64,000 bases of DNA from Steromphala cineraria (taxonomy: Eukaryota > Mollusca > Gastropoda > Trochida > Trochidae), in NCBI GenBank assembly GCA_916613615.1, contig OU744720.1, positions 73,311,338-73,375,337 of the forward strand, written 5' to 3'. Positions 34,216 through 48,260 of the stretch are shown here, piece by piece (position 1 is the first letter of the stretch; every line of letters begins with the position of its first letter). The notes beneath the pieces were generated by a model. The model saw only the letters and a program-made list of their open reading frames with translations. It had not been told where the DNA came from and did no database searches. The position numbers were made by a program, and so were the translations under genes.

Positions 34216-34789
34216 GTCTAGTAGTGGCAATGATTTAAAATTCAAATCTGAAAATTGGCTTGAATTGTTTGACACAGTACTCTGTTCGTATTTTGATTAA
34301 AGCGAAAACAATTTAAATCTTCTGAAAGAATTTTTGCTACCACTAACTTACTCAATCAATCAGTGAGTACATATGAGTTGCAAAATAATCAAATGTATGT
34401 CTACATGTAGATATTTATCATAACATCAAAACTGGTATGATCTGTAATATTGGGTACGGAAAATGAATGAAATTACACAAAACACTGTTTCCTATTGTCA
34501 GCAAATATCCATGGCCCTCTATGAACGGGACAATGTAATAATCCTTATTCGGAACATGAACTGTTTGCAATATCCTCTTTTACTATATAAAAGAGATGCG
34601 AGGTCAAATCTCAAAGCCTAAATTGGCACTCAAAAGAACAGAGTAAATCATTAAAAGCGTTCTGAGTTGATACCTTTTTGTTTAGTGTCAAATACTTGAA
34701 GCAACACTGCTCTGTAATTGTCGTATAAGTCAAATGAATATGCCTTTGGTACGACAAGGATTTGCTTCAAAGTTATTACATAATTTTGC
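34216..34789. other. No recognisable feature
   Basis: AT-rich sequence with nothing supported. Confidence 0.4.
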
Positions 34790-34990
34790 AAATATTCCTT
34801 TCAAGTGAGAATAACGTAAAAACTTGGTCATTTACGTTTCAATATGTTTACTTAAACTGAAATACGGACAGTTTGTCTGTAAATCCTTATCTATCTTTAT
34901 CATATATTAATGCAAATTAATCGGTGAGACAAATTAACTTAATAAATCAAAATGAAATTCACTCATTCAAGAGTAATATGTTTCATTCTG
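34790..34990 (+). repeat. Dispersed repeat R2, diverged copy
   Basis: Matches R2 through TTTCAAGTGAGA, a CAATATGTTTACTTAA-like block, GGACAGTTTGTCTGTA and downstream TTTCATTCTGAAAG. It is more diverged than the copies at 49880 and 59805. Confidence 0.35.
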
Positions 34991-37900
34991 AAAGGTCTAA
35001 CTTGCAAAAGGGATTAGGCATAAAGTACAAGATACAAATAGTGTAAAACCTATTGAAAAACACATTGAATCCTAAATTAAAATTTGAAAATGAATGGTTC
35101 TTCGTTTAAATAAGCCACAATTCGAAATAAGATGGAATTTAGATTTTGAAATCGCACTCTTAATCATATATATTTCTTCCAGAAGGAATGTTATTCAATT
35201 TATATTCAATTACTTATATAAATGAGAGTTATAGTGAAATAGTTCTAAATGTAAATCTTTATGATTAGACATTATCCTATCAATCAAGTAATTGAAAAAT
35301 ATGTTCAAATTTAAGTCGATTGTTTGTTGGGCCTCAAGCCGATATACATGAATAAACTTCAACCATTCAATCATAGAATATTCAGAAACAGAGATGGTTT
35401 TAACAGCTCATCTCTCTTACATATGCCATGCATGATACAGCATTGTCCTCCAAAGTAAAACATTGTTGATAAATGTGATTGGATCCTTCATAGGTTAACA
35501 ATGTTAGTTACAGTATTTTCGTAAATGATCTAAAGATATAGCTGGCTCTATTTTATTATGTAATATATTATTACACCGATTTCAATCCATTTAGTTAAGA
35601 TTTAGAGTTATTCATCTTTAACTTGTTGATTATTAAAATGGTTTTAGTGAATCTACTTGAATGTAACATTACGGTATAACTTTAAAATTCTAACTTATAA
35701 CATAATTTGGAAAAAAAGTTGTGAAACTCAGCTTATCTTTTTCTTTCAAAATTTAAAGAGCACATTTCCAACAAATCGCTTGAAAAACTTTATTCATCCA
35801 TGTATCAATTTCACAACCAAGAACGCAAGAGCAATCTTGCTTGCAAGATATTTAATGACTGCCGAACATGGAATTACTGGTCCCGCAAAACCATTTGGCG
35901 TTTATCTGAACATTCAGAGAATGTCAAATATCAAATATTCAGTGAAGACTGAATGATTTAAACCAGTTTCCAAACTTGGATGAATGAGTAAAGCAATTTT
36001 GAAACGTCATGTCATGTCATTTTAAAGTATCAGAGTTTGAGTGATAACTTTAATCTATCTTAATTTTGCAATTATTATTGTATTTTTTATTCATGTAAAT
36101 AGTAAATAAAAATGTAAATAGTACTGTGCTACCAGGTGCATGATTGCTGTTTGTTCACTTTGATTTTAGAATTTAAACGGAGTCTTTATATGTTATGGCT
36201 GTCAAAACGGGTCTTATGCTTACCTTTCATGTATACATTTCTGCTTAATTTTGTTTATTTGTTTGATTGTTTTGTAAAATTTAAGGTTGATGCAAAGTTA
36301 CGTCGACCAACCGTAGGGTTAATATATTCTTAAGGAGGTAAAAAGTTAATTTTTAATCTGCTTAATCTTAAGTTCTTACAGCTGTAAAATATATTCAACA
36401 GGTATTTCCATCAACATAACCTTTCCCACGAGGAAAAATAGGACATTATGTTGAGCATTGCTAAATTTCCTGAAAAAAACGACATTGCTGAACATGTAAA
36501 TTATTTTACTACTGAAAGAATTTTGGCTGGCAGAAAAATGCAAAGGTATAATTCAATGTCGACAGCATTGTTCTCGCATGTAGGTTGTAAGCTACTGTCA
36601 ATTCTATTCTCTCAGATGAGCATAACGGGCACGCATAATTTGATAACAGCAGTGCACAGACGTCATGTTGCTGCTTAGAGGATTAGCATAACCAAGAGCG
36701 GATTCAACGTCTCTGTGAACTGATTGCAGTGAAATAAACGAATTGATCTTTACAAATACAATGTGTCTGCACAAGTACCAAATGATTAAGAATAGTATGG
36801 ATTAAAGCGTTTTTATTCGCATTTTCAATATGCCTTTTAAGAACAGATATCATGTTTGTCGTTTTTTAATCTCATGACCAGCGAGTATTTTCATAAGTGA
36901 CACCAAAACATCCTGTTTTCAACAAAACAAAATGTGTGCGTTGTATTGAAGAGACAATATCAATTGTCCCTGACACGGTTGGCCATTTCATGTAAATATT
37001 GAAGCAACACAATTGAATTAGTTTAAACGAGTTTATAAAAAGCCTCAGCTGCTGATGAGTGAGGGATCAATAATTTCTCCAAACAAGAAGGCGCACGTAC
37101 GATGTTCAAGATCTAATAATCAAACAAGGTCAAGTGTACCTATTAAAGGGAAATACCACGACTCGTATCAAAATTGTGTATTTATGCACATTCATTATGG
37201 TTCATAGTCAGAAATGGATAATCGTCTCATTCGTAAAAGAAACACTTCAGTGGTCGTTTTATTTTGTATATCTAAACAACTATTCTGAAAACTGACCAAA
37301 GAACAGCATCCATCTACTTTTATTTGTAGAGATCAGATCTTCATCTATCAAGAATAGGATTTATCATCCGTAAGTCTTTTTAACAGACGGATGGGTAGAA
37401 ATTTTAAACGAGGGGTGTGAGAGGTTATTATGATGCAACGTGAATTTCGATAAAAAAAACCCTGACAAAATAATGTCTCAGTGCTTATTTTAATTTCCTT
37501 ATCGAAGTCTTACTGTTACTGTTTATTTGCGTGCCTGCCAATGATTGAAACATGATCACGTAATGATAGAAAACTGCTTCAAATGAATATGTTATCCGCA
37601 CCGTGATATGAAGTATATATATAGGTATCATATATCCACACGATAGTTGCCCTTTTTTTCATATGAAGGTTTCAACCATCTTTGAATGGTTGTGTTGAAT
37701 CTTTACAGCTGTTTGTGATGATACGGATATTCAGATGAATTATTTGTACAAGAAAGAAAGAAATCAAATGCAACCTTATGAAGTGAGGAATAAATACAGA
37801 ACAGTCCATGACGAATCTAGTCGTGTATGGTCTATGATATAAGATTCAATATATGTAATGTTATGAATTATTAATCAATTGCATGGTTGAACTACTTTAA

Positions 37901-38783
37901 AGAAACAAATGGCAATGTACGGCGGGTTAGTAAAGATAATAGATTCTGAGGCGTCTGCAATTAGGGATGGAAATGTAGTACTTCCTATTAAATATTAAAT
38001 AGTTAAGGAATTTTGCATTATTTATGAACTCAAAATAATGGATCAATGATGGTCTAGAATTTAGAAATCAATCCTATATATACATGTACCACTGTAAATA
38101 ACAGTTCAAACAATCAAAGACTGTCATTGAGCGCGCAGTCACACGTTCCTGTGTATACAATTGTACACGAACGTTCTTTGCCGAAATGTCTACTAGAACT
38201 CTGAAAAAAAAACATTTAGAAAGAAAAATCAATGTCATGCAAAATATAAACTGTTTTTTTAATATAACGTGTTTGTTTTAGCAAATTTAAATGAAGTTTT
38301 GCATAGGACACGATATCGGAGTATATGTTGAAGGTACAACTGTTACCCTTTTGATGTAATTGAAATGGTAGTTAATGTTATTATTAAATGATGACTTTAA
38401 CTGGTGTAGAATCAGTTTTACTTGTAAATAAATTAAATCAAGTTGAACTAAACATATCTTTTATCCGATTTCATAAGAAACACCATCTATTTTGAAAGGC
38501 CCAATGTAATAATTTCATTATAGGTTTTGGGAAATACTCCGGAAATGTGTTTGATTGATTTCCATTGATACAATATCATGGCTAAATCATTTCGGAAATT
38601 ACAACGCCTTTCGCAACCGTCTAGAAGGTTACTTCTGATGAGCGTGTTGATAAGAATCTGCCACGATACCTCTAAAAAGAAAGTTTTACTCCAGGCTTGT
38701 TTCTTTGTTCATACGCGTAGAATGCAACTCAAAGTAATGTTTGTCGAAATAAGGTAAAATATAAAATCTGGAGAAAAAATGAT
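34991..38783. other. Long featureless stretch
   Basis: About 3.8 kb of AT-rich DNA. Frames at 35657-35956, 36136-36333 and 36448-36678 have no family motif. A small imperfect palindrome lies at about 38143-38177 (GTTCCTGTGTA...TGTACACGAAC). No genes or dispersed repeats were identified. Confidence 0.4.
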
Positions 38784-38785
38784 TA

Positions 38786-39007
38786 AGACGACAGTAGGTA
38801 TCATTTTAATGACGGCTGGATGCAGCGCATTTTGACTTGTTTACAAGACTTTAAAAGACTGTTGAAAGGACAAGTCAAAATGAGACGCATCCAGGCACCA
38901 TGAAAATGATACCTACAGCAAGTGTCGTCTAGAGTATTTTTAAAGACCATTAAACAAGTCGAAATGTGACGCAATCATTCATACTTGAAATGAAACAAAT
39001 GTCGTCT
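38786..39007. mobile_element. Nested foldback element with AGACGAC ends
   Basis: The left end AGACGACAGTAGGTATCATT and inner GATGCAGCGCATTTTGACTT are mirrored by the complement at 38870-38930, ending GTCGTCT. A further partial copy (ACAAGTCGAAATGTGACGCA) ends in a second GTCGTCT at 39001-39007. So one left arm is matched by two successive right arms. No coding capacity. TSDs are unclear. Confidence 0.65.
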
Positions 39008-39023
39008 GAAGTATACAATCAAA

Positions 39024-39112
39024 TATATTCAAAAGTTAAAAAGGCACACAAATTACAATGAAACTAGTAGGAGTCTATTGGTGTTGTGTGCTTTTTAAAC
39101 TTTTGAATATAT
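39024..39112. mobile_element. Small foldback element
   Basis: TATATTCAAAAGTT followed by AAAAAGGCACACA at the left is the near-perfect complement of TGTGTGCTTTTTAAACTTTT at the right, giving arms of about 27 bp around about 35 bp. It abuts the truncated end of the Tc1-like pseudogene at 39121, so it may have broken that copy. Confidence 0.65.
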
Positions 39113-39120
39113 AGTTATAT

Positions 39121-39662
39121 ATAGGCGACACAACCCCATATCATCACAGAGCCACCACCACACTGATAGATTGTTTAGACATGTCTTGGTGCGAAACGGG
39201 TGGTAGCTTGTCACAAAACACCAATTCGGCCGTCCACAATATGCAATAGCATCCTACACTCATTAGATCAATAGATCCCGCTCAACGTTGCAAAAATCCA
39301 AACCACCCTCGCTCTACACCACCTCAGAGGTTCATTAATGTGCTGTTGATTTAATTTTACACGTTTGAGAGGTCTACGTGCCCTATAACCTGCCTAACGG
39401 TTGATATTGAAATCCTCCTGTGGGTAATACAGTTAACTCTCAGTACTGGAGCACTAGTGAAGGGGAGGTGTCTAAGGTTCCGAATCAGTGCTCTGTCTTC
39501 ACGTACAGAGGTTACTGTCGGACGTCCAGATCTCACACGGTCTGGACGTGCTTTTTTGTACCAAACGTGTGATAACACTGTGGTGATACCCCAACTGTCT
39601 AGCAATAGCTCTGCAGGACATTCCACTATCCTGTATACCAAGTTGACTATTCGCAATCTCTA
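39121..39662 (-). pseudogene. Dead Tc1/mariner-like transposase fragment
   Basis: The minus-strand frame 39656-39357 has RSGRPTVTSVREDRALIRNL and ISISTVRQVIGHVDL, the second helix-turn-helix and linker typical of Tc1-like transposases. Further on, at about 39135-39170 in another frame, GGGSVMIWG is readable, the signature preceding the second Asp of the DDE domain. Frameshifts separate the two parts. The N-terminal first helix-turn-helix and the end of the catalytic domain are missing. No TIRs were found. The copy cannot encode an active enzyme. Confidence 0.85.
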
Positions 39663-40204
39663 GATCTCCCCTATTGATGAGCTACGCCTTGTCATAAATG
39701 ATTCTCAAACTCATATGCAATCATTTGTTCGAGATAGAGACGATATTGTTGCCACCTAACAAGTTGATTTCTCAAAATACACATCCTTTAAACTAATCGC
39801 ACTAGTAAACTCGGAGTTTCACGAGCAATTGTGATTATCCGCATCAATCTATCAGGAGTTGTTTATGTCATAAAACATATTCGATATTATTCTGAAATAA
39901 AATATACTCAATTGAAATAAGTTGCGCTTATGCTTCAATATCTGACCTTTTTCACCAGCAAATCAAAGTGTAGGTATCATTATACTGATGGTATGAAGAT
40001 TGTATGAACAATATGAGATTTGCATATTTTCTATACAGGTATATAATCAATTATATTTCAATAACGTTTCACTGGATTTATCTCTCATTTTCCAAGGAGG
40101 TGTATCAGCATCTATTTTACAAACTGTTTCCCGATCTGTCCATCGCCCATTTAGTTTGCACATGTAATTCAATAACAAATTCAGGACTGCATCTCTGACA
40201 TATT
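39663..40204. other. No recognisable feature
   Basis: AT-rich spacer, nothing supported. Confidence 0.4.
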
Positions 40205-40560
40205 GACTAGTGCAAGGCGCCGACAACTAAGAGCATGTTGATGATTGATTTGATTATATGTTCAAGACAACATCAATCTGGAACATTTGTACATGAGAGT
40301 GCGTTTGTCATTTGTTGATGAAATTCTGCCCTCTATCTGAGCTTTTGTGTTTTCGATTCAAAGTTCTTGTTTCATATAAGACGTGATTTCATTTTATTTG
40401 GTAACACATGCATAATTTTGGTAAAAACATAAAAATCCTTTGGGAGTGTAAACATAGTTTACTTCCATGCTCACCTCTAATAGTCAATTAAATAACATGT
40501 TTCCTTCCGTTTGGTGATTCCATGTTAGTAGGAGCATACTCTTCAACTAGCCACTGGCAA
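40205..40560 (+). repeat. Dispersed repeat R1, copy 4
   Basis: Begins AGTGCAAGGCGCCGACAAC, then AGAGCATGTTGATGATTGAT and TATATGTTCAAGACAA, matching the first bases of the window. The distal block has CCGTTTGGTGATTCCATGTT. The similarity confirms R1 as a repeat family. Confidence 0.6.
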
Positions 40561-43020
40561 ATAAGCACATTCAAATTGAATGACATTATCGTTTACATTT
40601 CTTTTCTTTAAGGTTGTTTCGTTTATATTTTCAATACCAAAAATTAATCAATCAATGCGATTAAACATACAACATTTACAACTTAATCTTATTTCATATT
40701 TTTGTAAAAACATCGACATAGTTCATTCATTTCCAGTCGCATACATAAAACTAATATTTCTCTAATAAATACCTTTTTGTTAAGGATAGATAAAGTAAAA
40801 TTATAATATGAACCATGTTTGAAAAAACCCAAAATTCTAGCTAATTGCTTTTTTGAAGTACATTTACCAATTACAGTGCTTGTGGAACTGGAACACAAGA
40901 ATATCAGCTATTCAATTAATCTCCTGCTGGTACCTGTGACTTTGAAGAACGTATCTTCAGAAATATCTCTACTGATGGTTGTTCTTTGATGTAATATTCT
41001 GAATGTCATTCATTGTCTTTGATTTGCAAAACGACTAGTAGAATCAATTTCATTTCATTATTTATCATGCGTATGTTCACGTCTATTCACAACAGTTTGA
41101 TTATTTCAGACAATATTGATTATTGAATGAAATTTTCCATTGACAAAGTATAAAAGTAATTAAACATTCGATTCCTAAATTTCGTAATTCATTTTTTAAA
41201 ATATTTTTTATAGTTTTGGCTTATAGATACTTGCAACGTGTCGTCATTTTTACTGCAAGTAACTCTTGCAAAATACATATATTTAACAAAAATAACTAGT
41301 AATATTTGTACAATTTTCTAATATGAATAGATGATTTTCTGCTATATTTTTATTGTCAAATTTATCGTTTAAGTATTTTGTCAAGATTTAAGTGAATGAC
41401 AAAATTAAGTTAATACTTCCCCTAAATGTTTTTCATGTTACAAATAAACTTAGTTTGTAGTAATGATAAAGTATATTTGAATGGCGCCTTTTCATGCTCT
41501 ACACCATGCTCAAAGCGCATCAGAAGTACATGATATATGGAACATCGGATTATATTGATAGCCGGGGGGGGGGACTCAGATATGCATTGACGTTTATAAT
41601 ATATTGCAATGTATGGACAAAAGTTTATGTGTACACTATAACCACATGAGACATATCATAGTAAAATGGAGAAAGCTAATAATGAATAGATTATTTTGAC
41701 ACTGATAAGAAAGGAATAAACAGAAGCTGTTTTCGTTTACAAAAAGCTAACTTTAATCAAATCAGTTTATGTAATTTGAACAAAATGTAGTCTTTCCTTA
41801 ACAACGTTTACAATGTTTTGTGTTGTTGAATTTTCGCTTAACGTATTGGTCTGTTAATGAACATTTTACGTGGTGAGTGAGATCAGTTGACCCAATGCCT
41901 TTAACAACAACCATTTCAATATTCAATCCATACTTAACTGCTTATTTAGTATCCTTTTTTATCCAATATACTGATATCAGTTTTACATCACTAGCTGTGT
42001 CCCACATCGTATACTTACATGTATGCATTTCATCGTGTTTGACATTTCAATACTATAAAATGCTTTAGCAAATTTCGTTAGATTGTGATGATAGGTGTAA
42101 AGGAGTGCCTTAAATCCCAATGTATCCTTGCATAAAACTATTGGCTGAAATAGACATATTCTTATATCTTTGGAAACTAAACAGATGCTGATGAAGTCAC
42201 ACATATGCTTTTACTGTCTCGATACTTGCATAAATCAACGACATAGTGTAATTGTTGCAGGCCGTTTTAATGCCCTCTTCAAACATAATGTCACTGCAGC
42301 TGGTGACAGTTTAGAAATGGTCTCCAAAATCAATTTATGACAAAGAGCTATGGTTTTATATTTTGTAAACCAATGTTTCATGTGTTGCTTTATTGCATGG
42401 AAAGGGAACATTAAATGACACATTGGTATCAAGAAAACGAGAAAATATCGGTTTTGTTGACTTAAGATCATTATTAGGTCAAACATATGCATCAGGATAA
42501 AGCTTTGACCGGCTATAAATTGCCAAGATGCGTCGATCACCAAATGGTTGTTTTTATTTTGTGAAAAATTTGTTTTTAAATGTAATATGATTGAATACGT
42601 TTTCTCCCTCTGGAATAGGGAATGTTTTTGGTAAATCGTTTTAAATGTGTCATCTCAATTTGATTTTTTCTATCTGATTACAATAATAGCTTTGTAGCTG
42701 AAAACGCATTTATCATACAATATTATTACACATTTATCTGATGATTTTTTTCCACATGAAATCCTGATAAAACACAAGAAGTTATTCATAATACTTTAAA
42801 CGATTCTGTAAAAATTGGCCTTTTGGAGACCTCTTCTCTTTTCCTGTGGGTTGTCTGTCTGTGAAGTAATGTATGAGGTTTCTGTTATTTCTAAGGCTTA
42901 AACCATGTCAACCTGACTTTACACTTCTGCAACTTGAAATGGTTTGTGCTAGTGCTGTAGTCATAAGGGCAAATTACTCATGTGCAACATAATTGATATC
43001 GACAATTTTGACATTCACTG
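40561..43020. other. No recognisable gene
   Basis: AT-rich sequence with several unrecognised short frames. A poly-G run (10 G) lies near 41563-41573. Nothing else is supported. Confidence 0.4.
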
Positions 43021-43022
43021 TA

Positions 43023-43358
43023 GATGTCCCAAATAGTACCATTGATGGAATGATAAGAGACAACGAACAAGTTGAGGATGGTGTTCTATCAAACATTCTA
43101 AAGTGCCGATCACAAGAAAAAAAAACAAATTTTTTTCATAACACGTTTCATGTTGCATACACAGTTAAACAAATTTATTACAGGATGAAATGCATAATGT
43201 TATTTATTGACAATTTACATGCATATCTTTTCTCTTTCAGATAGTGTCCTGCTGTCAACTGCAAGACAGAAGATAGAAGACAGATATCTCCTTAGCAGCC
43301 GATTAATATCCGTATTAAAAGGGACTTGTAAAAATACATATGTTAATACCATTATTTA
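43023..43358 (+). CDS. Speculative exon pair, function unknown
   Basis: An acceptor-like CATTCACTGTAG precedes an open stretch starting at 43023 that encodes DVPNSTIDGMIRDNEQVEDG and is more acidic and less AT-biased than its surroundings. A stronger acceptor, CTTTTCTCTTTCAG, ends at about 43241 and is followed by SVLLSTARQKIEDRYLLSSR before a stop near 43358. A consensus donor between the two is missing (only AAAGTGCCG). No family is recognised. It may be chance. Confidence 0.15.
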
Positions 43359-43469
43359 ATATCATAATGCTTGCACTGTTATATATAAGGTTCCCATAAA
43401 TAACTGCACATGCCACTTGTTGTAAGGTCCATTTATTTAAAACAGGTTTGTCGTGACTATTCTTCATTA

Positions 43470-43640
43470 GTTTAACAATACATGAGAACATTTATGCATT
43501 TCGTCAGGTGAGAGGCATCTTCAAAGCAACTGTCATTCTTAGTGTGAAATTACATCAATACAAGCCCAGGAGTCTCTTTTTCACTATAGCCACTTTAGAA
43601 GAATTAAGAAATTGATAGCTTGCAGTTGGTCTAACATACC
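43470..43640 (+). repeat. Dispersed repeat R5, copy 1
   Basis: CATTTCGTCAGGTGAGAGGCAT, then TCAAAGCAACTGTCATTC and TAGCCACTT are mirrored, in the same order, by CATTTCGTAAGGTAAGAGGCAT, TCCAAAGAAACTGGTATTC and TAACCACTT at 54110-54250. Class unknown. Confidence 0.45.
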
Positions 43641-45829
43641 AGCCTTCAGCATATGATTATCAGACATAACTAGATGCGGGATATGATGTATAGATATGGA
43701 TCATTAATACGTGTAGAAAATTTTCTTCGTTATGCCTTTTTCTCAGATGTTTTTTGTAAATGTTACCGTAGAAACTGTTTTATATTTTAAAAGCTTCAAA
43801 CTCATTCATATTCATTCATTATTTTATATTGAAAGTGAAAAAGTGATAGCTTCAATATAATCGACGTTGAAGTCTTATAACAATGATCAATTCATATGGA
43901 AGAGACCAGTTTTCTCTCTGTGCCATTCAAAGTGTACTCTTGTATCTGCCCAATAGTCTGTCTGATGAAGGAAGACTTCATTTGACTTATAATTGAATAA
44001 AATGTTTGCTTTCAATGCTTTCAATTGTTTCAATGCTAAGATGGTTATTAATTGGAAACAACCGAATATTAGTACAAAAGAAGGTTTTGATATTGCATTT
44101 ATGTTATTTGATCTTAGCTGCTTTTATCCATATTGACATTGAACAAAAATAATCAATATTGATAAAAACTGTTGGGTCTATCTATATATCGATGCAAATT
44201 ACATTGAATATGTTTTTGTGAATCAAAAACTATTATATAAAATCAATTGTGTAAGCTTTTACTTCAAACATTCGAAGCATTCATTTGATATGATACACCC
44301 TATTTATGGCTGAGTAGATTGAGTAAGAAGGTATTAACTCAATGTGTCGAGAATGCATATAAGGCAGTGACATGCCAATGATTTTTACTTTGATCTTGGT
44401 TCAGTCTGCTCGTTTTGCAAAATTGGGTTATCAAGAGACAGTAACAGTGTTGAGCATATTTATGATAGAATCCGTTGATATGTGCAAGACGAAATATTGA
44501 ATAGTGCATTGATCCGCTTTTATGAGATGAAGTTGTTACTATTATTTTAGATCCTAGCTACTTACTCCCGATTAGATAACAAAAATAACAAACTAGTGAT
44601 TTGATAAGCAGAACTATGGAAATAATCGAACAGTATTCAACTCAAATGTATACATTTTAAAGTTTCAGTTTAACTTATATTTATGGACAACTATGAAGAC
44701 TTAGTTTTGATAAAGAGAACAACCTAGTACAATCAGGTCAATTGAATGTACGTTTTGCAAGATATAAGATGTCTTAAGAGGGAAAATGAGTCCACCAACA
44801 GCTTCATTTCATACATAGATATCAGTCATAATTATCTTATATATCCATGACCATGTATCTCATGGCCATCTTCATTAGCCAGTAGTGGTGTACTGATCAG
44901 TCAAAAGACCAATATATTCTGAGTAAAGCTCTAAATGCCAACCTTTCTATCTAATAAATGATACTACAGCATTGCCCGATTGCACTTATTTACACACAGG
45001 ACGAGCTAGTAATAGACTGATGCAGCCGCTGCAGAGCATCAATTTGGTTGTTACTGTTTTCAGTCTAGCTGTAACAACTGTTTTGAGACATCTTCAAACA
45101 TAACCTATTAAAAGGCTTAGCCTCCATGAAATTTCTTAGTTGGCTACTATAAATCCCTTAGATCGAGACAGTGGATAATCAATATCGATTAGTTTGCCAA
45201 CATAAAACGTGTATAAAAGTTTATAGTGGTTCTTCTTAAAATATGAATTACAAATGTAGCACAAAGCGTGCACTCACGTAAATTTCAAATATATGCATAT
45301 CATAATTTAAAAGTTTTCAATCATTTAGCAGATACATGTACACGTATTTTACGTCTATATATGCCTTTGACTTTTATTTACTTACATCTTCTTTGAAAGT
45401 TGCTGGTTTGATGAAATTCAAAGCAAAATTATCACATTTCCTCAGTTGAATGTTTAAGTTTACTCCTATACTGACATTTTGTTAGGGCGTCAAAGATTCA
45501 ACTGTTTAGGCAGTTTTTGCAAGTGACACTTGATCAATTTAAAGTGTACATGTATTAACGCATAAAGAACTATAATTTGGCAAAGCTTTTGATAGTGACA
45601 TTTGCATACACGTTTACGAAAGTCTCAAAAGCCTATTGGTTAACAAACTTGCTCAACTATCACAGACTACAGATACTAAACTTGTTATACGGATGTATTG
45701 CTCAGCTATAAGTGTTACTGATAAATAATGGCTCAATGATGAGATAATATAAATATTTGTAATTCTCAACAATAAACCGTGACATGTAAGGAGTTCAGTC
45801 AATATTTGAGAAACGTAAGAATAAAAACA
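43641..45829. other. No recognisable feature
   Basis: About 2.2 kb of AT-rich sequence with no supported feature. Confidence 0.4.
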
Positions 45830-46400
45830 TTGAACGTTTTAGTGAAGCGTTGTTTTAATTTTGAGTGTGCTATTTACCTGGCAAATGAACTTAATTGGTG
45901 GTTGCTTTCAATCGTTGTTGATAGAAATGATAAATGTATTAAAGGGTAAAGTAAACAAAGATATCAAGAGAGGTTTTACAGGTTTTATTCCAAGCGTTTC
46001 ATGTGAGCTTCACTCCACTATTACAAGTGTTGTCACGACTGTCAGCACTAACTCGCTCAAAGACGCCTTCGTTTATCTGCTTCGGGCTCTGCTGAAGTGA
46101 TTTACCGGACTATTGAAACTAGATTAATCCAAGTAAATTGCTATAACCAATCTCCGTTTTCCCTCAGGAGCATATACGATAGGTCAGCAGGGTAGATCAA
46201 AGAAGTTTAGACCATGATATATACATTATGTCTAACATTTCATTGTTTTTCTTCTTATGCATATTAAAATCTATAGTAAATAAGTGAATCATCCAATAAT
46301 TTGCGAAAGAAAGATCGTCAAATAACGTCAAGCCTCCAAGGCTTTTCTTTCCCAACATTGATGCAATTTCGTTAAGATACATGATGAGTTTTTACGTTGA
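45830..46400 (+). repeat. Dispersed repeat R4, copy 3 (long)
   Basis: Aligns over its whole length with 56375-56975, from GAGTGTGCTATTTACCTGGC to GATGCAATTTCGTTAA. The identical core lies at 46093-46155. After it CCGTTTTCCCTCAGGAGCAT resembles a 3' splice acceptor. The frame is shifted by one G relative to copy 4 upstream of the core, so the two do not encode the same protein. The long copies suggest the full repeat is at least 550 bp. Confidence 0.7.
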
Positions 46401-48164
46401 ATGTAATTTCATGAACAAATAGGATCCTAAGAAAACTCTTCATTGCGTCAAGTTTCATCAACAACAAATTAATTGAAAAAGCTGCCTGATAGGGGCTATC
46501 ATTTTGCTGATATAAAGATTACAGTGCACGATTTACATCGAACTCCTTCTTAATGCTACATAGTATCATCGAAAGCAGATAACTGTTTTAATTTGGTACA
46601 GTTGTTTTAAAAAGTCTTATTTTTACGTTGTGGTTTTTATTTTCTTGAAATAGCTGTAAGTTTACAAGGTTTTATGAAAAACATGTACACTGAAAAGATG
46701 CTAATTCCATTTTTTAGTAGAATTCTTGTTCGCTAAAACCAACATAAAAAACTGCATAAAAAGCAAATGCCATATTCAAACACAACGAGTACGACTGTCT
46801 CCTGAAAATAAACAATTACAAGGGCCTACGAACCAGTTTGTATCTCCTAAATGCAATGCGATAAGACATTTATGAGTTATGCCTTTAAATGTATTTGAAT
46901 GTTTTAGTAGTATATCATTATTTGACATAATGCTTTGAATGGAGTAACAGTTACCCTTTGTAAGCCTGCTACTTTAGTAGTTAACAGCAACATAATTCAA
47001 ATGAATAGGCTATTGTCTGGTTTTCACAAAACGTTTAATGCAGTTTTACACTATATGACCTCACACTCAAAACCCCTAAGATGAAATACTTTAATTTCCC
47101 ATTGGACAAGTAAGATGTAAGGGTCTAATTGCCGTCTGAAGGGTTATTTTCTTTTGATAAAGAACATTGTGGATATATTTTTATCAGATTATATATTATA
47201 TATTTATTACCTACAGCAGTTTATCTTTTATTCTATTTAACCTTGATTCATGACTATCAAAAAAGGTTATTTATAAGAATATTGACAACAATCAAAGAAA
47301 TAATGAACCCTTTTTCCCTTTATGAAGACACGAAGACAAAGGTCAATGAGTTTTGGGAAATCAGGCCCACATTGTACATTAACATATGGAAGAAAAAAAT
47401 ACAAATACTACAATTCACATCGAAGATAACTTAATCTAAGATCAAGTTACACGTTCTCGATAAACCAGTAAGGATATTCAGACAAAGCAGTTCGTTTAGA
47501 CAAAGAATTAGGAATACATGTGCGTATGAGAACAGAGCTTGATGGACAAACACCGTAAAGTTGACTTGACCTTTACATGCTGATTATTATAACAGGCATA
47601 TTCTTCTATTATAACTTATATCAATATTTCGGGTTTCTTTGAACCATAAGCCTAGCAAATTATATCTTATTTGCATTAAAATTTAATAACAGTCCTGAAT
47701 GTTTCAAATGAAAAAAATCATTTTAGATTGAACATCCAACGTCCTAAGAAAAATCTTGATAAAGATATTAATTGCTTGTTTTAATTAAATTTAATTAATT
47801 AATTTTAATTGCTTTAAAAGTCTCATACAACAAAACTGTATCATAGAACAAAACGTTTCTTACATGATGACCATCTTGTTTTGCCGATCTAAATGAGAAG
47901 CCTTTTATGATATGAGATATATTGCATATTGCTTAAAAACATATATATGTATTGCTAAAAGGAGGTTTTCAAGGCAATCACACTTTTTGAATCCCTAAAT
48001 GACAGTCATATAACATTATTGGCACTGAGTTGTTGAATATGCCAATCGAAAATAAAGAAAAGCAGTACTTAAAAAAAATGAACCCATCTGTCTATTTCAC
48101 CTGCCAAATTTTTAAATATGATTTGAGAATAGATAATTTCAAATGACCAACTTGTGATCCGTTG
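46401..48164. other. No recognisable feature
   Basis: AT-rich. A plus-strand frame of 101 codons at 47129-47434 has hydrophobic segments but no motif or gene context. Confidence 0.4.
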
Positions 48165-48260
48165 TGCTGCTGGAGTTTTTTGGTGTCAAATCACAGGGTT
48201 TTTGTACTAATATAAGGCAAGTGAACAAACTTAAGGTACGCAGCTGTATGTTTATGTTTT
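48165..48260 (-). repeat. Dispersed repeat R7, minus-strand copy
   Basis: The minus strand reads ACAGCTGCGTACCTTAAGTT, TGTTCACTTGCC and AGTACAAAAACC, matching 54655-54790 on the plus strand (ACAGCTGCGTATCTTAAGTT, TGTTCACTTGCT, AGTGCAAATATC). Two copies in opposite orientation. Confidence 0.5.

Noticed and set aside
36300..36350. TTAAGGAGGT as a bacterial ribosome binding site
   Set aside because: The window is eukaryotic by repeat content and gene density; the string is a chance match.
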